Shown here piece after piece: positions 1-5,658 of a stretch of DNA of 20,529 nucleotides. The DNA is taken from contig DJTQ01000167.1 of NCBI GenBank assembly GCA_002439285.1, forward strand, positions 1-20,529, given 5' to 3'. Both the position numbers and the translations under genes were made by a program. Each line of letters starts with the position of its first letter. The first letter of the stretch is position 1. The DNA is from Paenibacillaceae bacterium UBA6304 (GTDB lineage Bacteria; Bacillota; Bacilli; Paenibacillales; Paenibacillaceae). A model generated the notes under the pieces. It saw only the letters and a list, made by a program, of their open reading frames with translations, was not told where the DNA came from and ran no database searches.

Positions 1-1343
1 TTGAACACATCCTGCGCCTGTTCCCCAAGCGAGGTGCGGTCAACAAGGAACAAGATGCGCCCAAAACGGCCGGATTTCAAGAAACGATACAACATCCCCA
101 AAATCGTTCGCGTCTTACCTGTCCCCGTAGCCATCGATAGTAGTACTTTAACCTGTCCACTGATAATAGCTTGTTCTGCGGCTTCAATCGCTTCAATCTG
201 ATATTCACGAAGGTTAAGGCCATCTGGGTCACGCAGCAAATTATATGGTGTTGCACCCAAGGCTTGATCGGCTGTATCCGTATCTTTGCTGAGCAACTCC
301 ATAATACCATCGGGACTCATCCACCCTTGAAGGGCTTTGGAGATATTCGATTGTTTTCGCACATCGAGGAACCAGATTCCTGATTTCGTCTCTAGCTGCT
401 TCAAGTACTTCCTTCCATTCGTTGCAAATACAAAAGGTACTTTATACTGACTCCAATTACCTACCTGATAAGCGACATGTTCTTCACTTACGGATTGTGC
501 ATATTCCTTGCACTGGTTATCGATTACGGATGGAATATCAGTGTATTGACGCTTCGCTTCAATAATGCCAACCATTTGAAGGCCAACGAACAAAGCGTAA
601 TCGGCATAACCAGATTTACCGCTGGAATTGCGTGTCGGCCATTCAGCAATTGCAAAGTTACGACCTTTTTGTGGTCGAGTGCCTTTCGAATATCGCAAAT
701 GAACCGTATTTGCTTCCCATCCAACCTTGCGTAGCTGCTCGTCGATAATATATCTCGTCTGCGCTTCGGACAGTTGAAGCTGCTGAGCTGCGCGATTTCC
801 TCTTGAGGTACGTTCCTCAATCGTCATCGTTTGGGCTACTTTAGCTTGTTCAGCAAGCTTTGTCAGCTCTTCAATCCTAGCTTCTTTCTCACGAAGAATT
901 GCTTCGTAATCAACCTTAGCTTGAGACTTTTCAAGAGGTAACACAAACCGCTCGGGACTATACTGCCAGTCTCCATAAGTTTGCATAAACCAAATGCTTA
1001 GCTCATGGGTCATGCCCATTAGAACTTTACATTGTTCAAGTGAATCATAGTTCAAATGCACAGCTTTATTCCGAGCCATGCGCAGACTATATAAGATATC
1101 ATCAATTTCGCGTGGTAGCAGTCCTTGACTCTTCAATAGCTTAATGCGATTTGCATGTGTGTTGTCGTAACTTGGAGGTTGGAGTCCATCAAACTGCATC
1201 ATGAGGGTGACGATTGTTTCACCCAGTAATCCTAACTTAATCAAGCATGAATTAGGATCCGAATAAAGATATTCTTCAGCGGTTGCGCCTATTTGAGCAA
1301 GTACAGGAAAGTTACTGTCTAAAAATGTGAAATTAGACTCCAT
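1..1343 (-). CDS. hsdR: Type I restriction enzyme R subunit HsdR, N-terminal part (C-terminus off left edge)
   Basis: This is the DNA translocase and nuclease subunit of a type I restriction system. I translated it by hand from the ATG at 1343 down to base 3 and found 447 codons with no stop, so the frame is intact up to the window edge. Residues about 25-110 resemble the DUF4145 domain found at the N-terminus of some R subunits (RMARNKAVH). An HsdR_N-type nuclease core follows, with D248 and E262-A-K264 (GIIEAKR) as the likely PD-(D/E)xK residues. The SF2 helicase part begins with LREYQIEAI at about 378, Walker A MATGTGKT at 404-411 and LVDRT at 433-437. AGGAGG sits 6-8 bases before the ATG. 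No hsdM or hsdS is visible to its right, so they must lie to the left or elsewhere. The terminator at 1642-1671 separates it from the TIR cassette. Confidence 0.93.
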   Translation of the reverse strand, partial: MESNFTFLDSNFPVLAQIGATAEEYLYSDPNSCLIKLGLLGETIVTLMMQFDGLQPPSYDNTHANRIKLLKSQGLLPREIDDILYSLRMARNKAVHLNYDSLEQCKVLMGMTHELSIWFMQTYGDWQYSPERFVLPLEKSQAKVDYEAILREKEARIEELTKLAEQAKVAQTMTIEERTSRGNRAAQQLQLSEAQTRYIIDEQLRKVGWEANTVHLRYSKGTRPQKGRNFAIAEWPTRNSSGKSGYADYALFVGLQMVGIIEAKRQYTDIPSVIDNQCKEYAQSVSEEHVAYQVGNWSQYKVPFVFATNGRKYLKQLETKSGIWFLDVRKQSNISKALQGWMSPDGIMELLSKDTDTADQALGATPYNLLRDPDGLNLREYQIEAIEAAEQAIISGQVKVLLSMATGTGKTRTILGMLYRFLKSGRFGRILFLVDRTSLGEQAQDVF

Positions 1344-1641
1344 TCTTCTCCTCCTCATGTACTGATAAGTTCATTTATCTATGTCCGCATGTAACTAGAA
1401 CGCTAATATGTCTTTAGTACAACTCCTATTTCGCTATAGAGACGGCAAGTTCCTCCACTCCATTTTGGACAATAACGCAACAAAACAGAAGAGTACTACT
1501 TGAGTTGCCTAGATCTACTGTTAATCGACACTATTTAAATATAGCTGTTTAGGCCTCTTTAATTACCTACCTATGCATCGCAAGTAGTCATGCCCTCCAT
1601 TAACGCTAACTTTATCACACGAACAAAAACAAATAACAAAA
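1344..1641. other. Intergenic stretch upstream of hsdR
   Basis: About 300 bases lie between the cassette terminator and the hsdR start. I see the hsdR ribosome binding site (GAGGAGGAG on the minus strand at about 1350-1358). I found no ORF with a good start and no convincing -35/-10 pair, although hsdR needs its own promoter here. Confidence 0.5.
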
Positions 1642-1671
1642 GCATCGCTGGCTGCCTGAAGTCAGCGATGC
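1642..1671 (-). terminator. Rho-independent terminator of the TIR cassette
   Basis: A perfect 9-bp stem, GCATCGCTG / CAGCGATGC, closes a 12-base loop. Read on the minus strand, it is followed by a T-rich run (TTTTGTTATTTGTTTTT). It lies about 30 bases after the TIR gene stop and would end the tcmP-DUF5131-TIR transcript before hsdR. Confidence 0.85.
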
Positions 1672-1699
1672 GCTCTTTCTCCGTGATAATGTTTAACAA

Positions 1700-2563
1700 T
1701 CAATCAAGTAAGTTAAGACGTTCATTAATAAACCCAGCAATTTGTTGTGGGGAATACTTCGTTCCATCTATATAACCATCGGTATTAAAAACTCCATCAA
1801 CATGTCCTGAATCGAGCCGTACATACATAATTCTTTGGATCTCTTTGTCCATAATCATTTCTCGAACTGCTCTAAATTCAAGTCCACACCATTTTTTCTC
1901 TTGATATTTTTCACATAAGAAAACCACGATAAATCTCGAACGATTTCTGTATATATCCTGTAAAAGCGTATCTAGCGATGGTCTTGCCAGTTGGCCGACA
2001 TAGTTATTATCATAAAAGATACTGTCTTTATCCCTTAGCTTTTCGACTTCAATTACAACTTGCTCAACGATATCCCGCGACTCTCCAGCAAAGGTAAAAG
2101 AGACGTCAAAGAAGTGTTTTGTTATATCAACAGACTTGCTTTTGATGCCGTCAAAATGAATACCTGTCTTTTGCAACTCCTTGTAAAGATTAACTTTCTT
2201 TATAGCCCAATGAGTTCGATTAAATTCCCAATCTTTTATATCCAACTCAAAACGCAAATTATTTAACGTAGCTTGTGGCAACACTTCTATTTTTTGAAAA
2301 GTAATTTTAATACCAACCTGCCGTACTAAAATATCTGTAATATAACCAATGTTAGCATCTTTTTGACACCGATCTTCATATGCAAAGATACACGGAAGTT
2401 TTTTTATCTCACTAATTTCTTCTTTTCCAAACTTCCTAAACTTTTCAAAAATATCCTTATCTGTATATTCACGCAAACAACGATCTGCATCATAAATCTT
2501 CGTATCTGTTTCCCAAGCTGTTTCATCACCTGATATAAAAAGATTATATAGAGTTTCAGTCAC
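1700..2563 (-). CDS. TIR-domain protein with unrecognised N-terminal domain (candidate NADase effector)
   Basis: This 287-residue protein starts with GTG at 2563; TAAGGGG lies about 10 bases upstream. The C-terminal half, residues about 152-287, is a bacterial TIR domain: strand A reads FDVSFTFAGESRD, then FYDNN, then WCGLEF, whose E229 is at the place of the catalytic glutamate of TIR NAD-hydrolases. It ends with YIDGTKYSPQQIAGFINERL. Residues 1-140 form a separate domain I cannot name, with PCIFAYE (57-63), IGYITDI (72-78) and DWEFNRTHWAIKKVNL (111-126). No signal peptide or membrane segment is seen. It is the last gene of the cassette, 32 bases after the DUF5131 gene. Known TIR proteins in bacteria often cleave NAD+ or make NAD-derived signals in antiphage defence; that this one does so is inference. 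Confidence 0.88.
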   Translation of the reverse strand: MTETLYNLFISGDETAWETDTKIYDADRCLREYTDKDIFEKFRKFGKEEISEIKKLPCIFAYEDRCQKDANIGYITDILVRQVGIKITFQKIEVLPQATLNNLRFELDIKDWEFNRTHWAIKKVNLYKELQKTGIHFDGIKSKSVDITKHFFDVSFTFAGESRDIVEQVVIEVEKLRDKDSIFYDNNYVGQLARPSLDTLLQDIYRNRSRFIVVFLCEKYQEKKWCGLEFRAVREMIMDKEIQRIMYVRLDSGHVDGVFNTDGYIDGTKYSPQQIAGFINERLNLLD

Positions 2564-2595
2564 TAATTAGTCGCCCCTTACCTGGTCTCCATACA

Positions 2596-3300
2596 TTACT
2601 GTGGAAACTCATTCCATTCTCGGCCATCAAGTAATCTACCATTTCTATGTTTCATAACTCCGCCCCATTGCTTGAAAAAGAAGGGAACCCCCGCAATCTG
2701 GCATTGATTCTGTATGGAACGAACCCAATCTGCCTCTATAGGTCGAGCACCTGGTCCAGATTCCCCACCTACAATTACCCAATGGATGTCTTGAAGGTTC
2801 ATGTCTTCTATTGCACCAATTAGTGGTTCACACGATAAAAATCGGATTTTCGCGGGAACTTGCCTAAGTTGATCAACCCGCCCTACAACACGAGAATTTT
2901 CTATACTTGTTCCCAACCAAATGTTATCAGACCAGTTTAAGCAATCTGCCATTTGAATAACCCTCTGTGGGCGTTTAGTTAATACTTGATACGTATGTAG
3001 CGGAGTACTATTCATTACTTCAAATACCTGGGAAATAAACTCCTCAGAAATTTTTTCGTGGAATAGGTCAGACATTGAATTCACAAAAACTTTTTTTGGC
3101 TTCTTCCATGTATAGGGTATGGAAAGAGCATCAAGATGTTCCTGTGGTTCAAAACCTTTTGAATATCTTGGATTTCCCATTGCTTTTAGTCTTATAGCCA
3201 TGCGTTCAGCATAACAATGTTTACATCCTTCACTGACTTTACTACAGCCAGTTGTGGGATTCCATGTCATGTCTGTCCATTCAATCTTTGTTTCAGACAT
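2596..3300 (-). CDS. DUF5131 (phage Gp37/Gp68) family protein with three-Cys motif
   Basis: This 234-residue cytoplasmic protein has family hallmarks that are clear. An early WTDMTWNPTTGC block leads into C19-x6-C26-x2-C29 (GCSKVSEGCKHCYAERMA), then KVFVNSMSDLFHE, WLGTSIEN, RFLSCEPL, VIVGGESGPGARP and FFFKQWGG. The three cysteines suggest an iron-sulfur cluster and a radical-SAM-like barrel, although the spacing is not the classical CxxxCxxC. The reaction of the family is not known to me. The start ATG at 3300 has GGAG five bases upstream. It sits 25 bases after tcmP and 32 bases before the TIR gene, so the three are very likely cotranscribed. The TcmP family takes its name (three-Cys-motif partner) from pairing with proteins of this kind. 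Confidence 0.92.
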   Translation of the reverse strand: MSETKIEWTDMTWNPTTGCSKVSEGCKHCYAERMAIRLKAMGNPRYSKGFEPQEHLDALSIPYTWKKPKKVFVNSMSDLFHEKISEEFISQVFEVMNSTPLHTYQVLTKRPQRVIQMADCLNWSDNIWLGTSIENSRVVGRVDQLRQVPAKIRFLSCEPLIGAIEDMNLQDIHWVIVGGESGPGARPIEADWVRSIQNQCQIAGVPFFFKQWGGVMKHRNGRLLDGREWNEFPQ

Positions 3301-3325
3301 TTTGTCTCCATCCTTAGTTATACTT

Positions 3326-4570
3326 CTAAAATAAAGTTAATTGTTCTCCATAAGATGGAGATAACGAATGCACCTTGTCCTTTAGCAAGACAACATCAAT
3401 CGCCTTCCAATCTTTTGGTATACTATTAAATGGCTTCCTTCTATTTTTGCCATCATGGTTTATAACCTTAATTATGTTTTCTTTCCATAGGTCATATAAC
3501 ATATCACAGATGACAGTGTGGGAAACATGAATCTCTTGCAATGTCATAACAAAAATCTTATGCAACAGAACATTACTTCCAAGTCCAAAGTGTTTCATAA
3601 TAAAATCTACAAGTTGTTGCTTGGAGTATCCCAAATAAGGCTGATCTACTAACTCTAGATCAAACAAGTCGAGTTGCCCGCCGTCAAGTTCCTTTTCGAA
3701 ACTACTCTTTTGTTCTTGGGCCTTTACAAACGACTCTCTCATTTCTAGAAGTGCACGTTCACTGTGTGAACAATGTATCATATGAAAATATATCATGTCT
3801 GCATGTGGATCTTTAGGATCTTTACATTGAATTCTCTGACTTAATACAAATAAACCTCGATCTCTTAGCTTCGATTTATAGAACGAGATAATTGCCTCCT
3901 CAAGCTTAGAGTAACTGCCTGATTCGACAACTTCCTTATAACTATTGGCACCTAAAAATTTTAAGATGAATGGTTGTTCTTTACCATATCTAATAAACCG
4001 TACCATATTATAGGTCATAAAGTTAATTAGTACTTCTTTTCTAATACGCCGATTACCATTAGGAAAGAAAAGTAGATCTATCACATGATCGAATGAAAAG
4101 TCTCGTGCACCATAGAAAGGATCGACAAACCAAAAACAAGGGCAATTTTTAAGCGCTTCTCTAAGTACTACCTTTTTGCTCTCAACTAAGAAATTTCCAT
4201 GTAAATTCTGAATGCTCACTGAAGTAGAAATCTTCTTTCTTAACTCTTCAAGCTTGAGAAAGTTCCTGTAATTGTTCTCAATATTAATAATATGAAATCG
4301 AAGTGGTTTATTCGGGTATTGTTCATTAAAGCTACGCTGAACCTTTTCCATTTTATCTAATGCAATTAGAGGAGATCCAAGATCACCATCGAGAAACTCA
4401 CCACGACCAGCAAAGCCATCAATATAATAAATATCTTCTTGATTATTATGAAAACTTGCATCAGCTAAAATCCTTGACCAATTTTCTAAGTAGAATTTAA
4501 GAATATGATGCTTAAGTCTAGTGTGGTTAGATTTCTCCACCCAGTGCTCATGTTCATTTGACATAGGCAA
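3326..4570 (-). CDS. tcmP: Three-Cys-motif partner protein TcmP
   Basis: This 414-residue protein is the first gene of the cassette. Near the N-terminus, IYYIDGFAGRGEF (47-59) resembles a SAM-binding motif I, LGSPLIAL follows, and FWFVDPFYG (146-154) sits where methyltransferases carry their DPPY-type motif IV. This makes a Rossmann methyltransferase-like fold likely, but activity is inference. Residues about 320-400 look like a winged-helix tail (YSKQQLVDFIMKHFG to NSIPKDW). The start is uncertain: TTG at 4570 has AGGGG at ideal spacing (five bases), while the in-frame ATG at 4564 lies about 11 bases from it. As I recall the family description, TcmP occurs regularly beside the three-Cys protein that follows here. 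The stop is 25 bases before the DUF5131 start. Confidence 0.9.
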   Translation of the reverse strand: MPMSNEHEHWVEKSNHTRLKHHILKFYLENWSRILADASFHNNQEDIYYIDGFAGRGEFLDGDLGSPLIALDKMEKVQRSFNEQYPNKPLRFHIINIENNYRNFLKLEELRKKISTSVSIQNLHGNFLVESKKVVLREALKNCPCFWFVDPFYGARDFSFDHVIDLLFFPNGNRRIRKEVLINFMTYNMVRFIRYGKEQPFILKFLGANSYKEVVESGSYSKLEEAIISFYKSKLRDRGLFVLSQRIQCKDPKDPHADMIYFHMIHCSHSERALLEMRESFVKAQEQKSSFEKELDGGQLDLFDLELVDQPYLGYSKQQLVDFIMKHFGLGSNVLLHKIFVMTLQEIHVSHTVICDMLYDLWKENIIKVINHDGKNRRKPFNSIPKDWKAIDVVLLKDKVHSLSPSYGEQLTLF

Positions 4571-4618
4571 TCAATCCCCTGATGTTTTATTTGTATCATT
4601 CTGATGACAAATTGAATC

Positions 4619-4653
4619 ATTATATATTAATTGCAACTACTCCCTTTATTATA
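4619..4653 (-). promoter_or_regulatory. Possible promoter region of the tcmP cassette
   Basis: Upstream of tcmP the minus strand holds two TATAAT hexamers (complements of 4619-4624 and 4648-4653) in an AT-rich stretch. I could not find a good -35 box at 16-18 bases for either, so only the general location is supported. Confidence 0.3.
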
Positions 4654-4691
4654 ATACCAAAGCCCCAATTTGGCGATATGTGGAAATACTC

Positions 4692-4831
4692 GTTATCTCA
4701 AGAAATCAGCCCCCGTTGCTACTACGGAGCTGAGAGAATATAAGCATCTGATCAATGGAAAAATTACCCAGCCTCTACTCTCTTCTATCATACTAATGAA
4801 AAACCGGTAGTAAGAAAAGAGTTGAGATAAC
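4692..4831. repeat. Imperfect long inverted repeat in the scar region
   Basis: The outer arms are a perfect 10-bp match, GTTATCTCAA at 4692-4701 and TTGAGATAAC at 4822-4831. Inside, CTACTACGG (from about 4729) is partly complementary to CCGGTAGTAAG (about 4804-4814). The element is about 140 bases and has no coding frame. It could be a decayed MITE-like element or a structured leader; I do not recognise it. Confidence 0.4.
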
Positions 4832-4971
4832 TGATGGAGGTTGCAGTTGAAATTGTAGTATATAATCTATTGCTCTTCATATGTGGGTTTCTTTGTTCTG
4901 ATATTCATTTTAGTTTTGATGTACAATCATAAGGTTAAATTTGGTAAAGCTATTAAATTAACTAGAATGTT

Positions 4972-5130
4972 ATGACTGAAATTTTGTTGTTTAACGAGCG
5001 ATGGGGAATTAATGAACTCGAGAAATGGGGTGAAGACGCTCAAAGAGATTTATCCTTTAAGGACTTAATTCAGAGATATGGTATTGAATTTTATTTCCAA
5101 ACGAGTTCTCTAGTTTTTGAGGAGATATGA
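4972..5130 (+). CDS. Uncertain 52-residue ORF, possibly a gene fragment
   Basis: An ATG-to-TGA frame encodes a 52-residue hydrophilic peptide (MTEILLFNERWGINELEKWG at the start, then IQRYGIEFYFQ). The composition looks protein-like, but there is no ribosome binding site before the ATG and an in-frame stop lies just upstream. At its end GAGGAG is followed by ATGA: the TGA overlaps the ATG of a further 15-codon frame (MRSIELEGVGVIPES). The two frames read together as one plausible protein tail, so this may be a frameshifted remnant of a larger gene. I do not recognise the family. Confidence 0.25.
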   Translation: MTEILLFNERWGINELEKWGEDAQRDLSFKDLIQRYGIEFYFQTSSLVFEEI

Positions 5131-5198
5131 GAAGTATCGAGCTAGAAGGTGTTGGAGTAATTCCTGAGAGTTAAAACTTAAATTGTTGTCTACAAGTA

Positions 5199-5471
5199 CA
5201 TGCATTGAGAAGGCAGGCTAGGGAAAAGCTCTGAAGTTAAGAAGGATACGGGGATTCGGACGCTTCCTGCTTCGTAGCTTGCCAAATGTAAGGAGATTGG
5301 TTGTCTTTCACTTCCTCATAATCTATTAAAGAAAGCGTTTATTGATCGAAATAACGAAATGGGGACATAGGGGATTTCCCTAACATAACGTTACCATTTC
5401 TTCATTTTTACCTTGATTTGATCTAGGTAACATGTAAGTAGTGTGTACAGACATCCTTTTGAGACAGCCCC
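5199..5471 (+). mobile_element. IS1182-family relic: decayed transposase C-terminus plus terminal repeat
   Basis: Three frames together recover the C-terminus typical of IS1182-type transposases. From 5199 one reads HALRRQAREKL, stop, S, stop, EGY. Shifted to another frame at about 5243, GFGRFLLRSLPNV follows. A further shift gives KEIGCLSLPHNLLKKAFI and ends MGT-stop at 5370. Several in-frame stops, two frameshifts and a missing segment between EGY and GFGRF show it is dead. About 85 bases after the last stop, 5455-5471 reads CCTTTTGAGACAGCCCC, the complement of GGGGCTGTCTCAAAAGG, which resembles IS1182-type ends. The 5' part of the element and its other end are absent. The family assignment rests on remembered C-terminal patterns (FRRFLLRGLPKV, LAHNLLKKA). 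Confidence 0.72.
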
Positions 5472-5478
5472 TTCAAGA

Positions 5479-5505
5479 TGGAGGCAAGGGGAATCGAACC
5501 CCTTC
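5479..5505 (-). other. tRNA or tmRNA 3'-end fragment, likely att-site remnant
   Basis: Read on the minus strand this is AGGGG-TTCGATT-CCCCT, a perfect T-arm, followed by TGCCTCC and A, i.e. the 3' acceptor strand of a tRNA or tmRNA. The 70 bases that should hold the rest of a tRNA contain no anticodon or D arm, so only the 3' end is present. Tyrosine recombinases that target tRNA or ssrA genes leave such a copy at one end of the inserted element. For this orientation the element should have lain on the high-coordinate side. Which RNA gene it came from cannot be decided here. Confidence 0.7.
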
Positions 5506-5563
5506 CAGACCAATTACAATCACGATTTATGAATTTGTCTTCCTCATACGAGCTATTTATTTC

Positions 5564-5580
5564 GTCAACAATCAGTCAAC
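5564..5580. repeat. Two GTCAAC direct repeats beside the att-like fragment
   Basis: GTCAAC occurs at 5564-5569 and 5575-5580, an 11-base period, between the tRNA-like fragment and the 3' end of rlmCD. Short direct repeats of this type often occur near attachment sites as recombinase arm sites, but two copies are weak evidence. Confidence 0.3.
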
Positions 5581-5658
5581 TCTATTATGTTCACACCTCT
5601 GTTTCACACTTTAACTTTATCTGCACTTGCTCCCAAATCCCGCTCCATCACTGATGTT

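Noticed and set aside
1..1343. hsdR as a frameshifted pseudogene
   Set aside because: Only short frames are obvious at first sight, but the full minus-strand frame from the ATG at 1343 is open to the edge.
1700..4570. Thoeris or CBASS system
   Set aside because: There is a TIR protein, but no ThsA-like SIR2/SLOG protein and no nucleotide cyclase in the neighbourhood.
5479..5560. A complete tRNA gene
   Set aside because: Only the T-arm and 3' acceptor strand are present; no D arm, anticodon arm or 5' acceptor strand.
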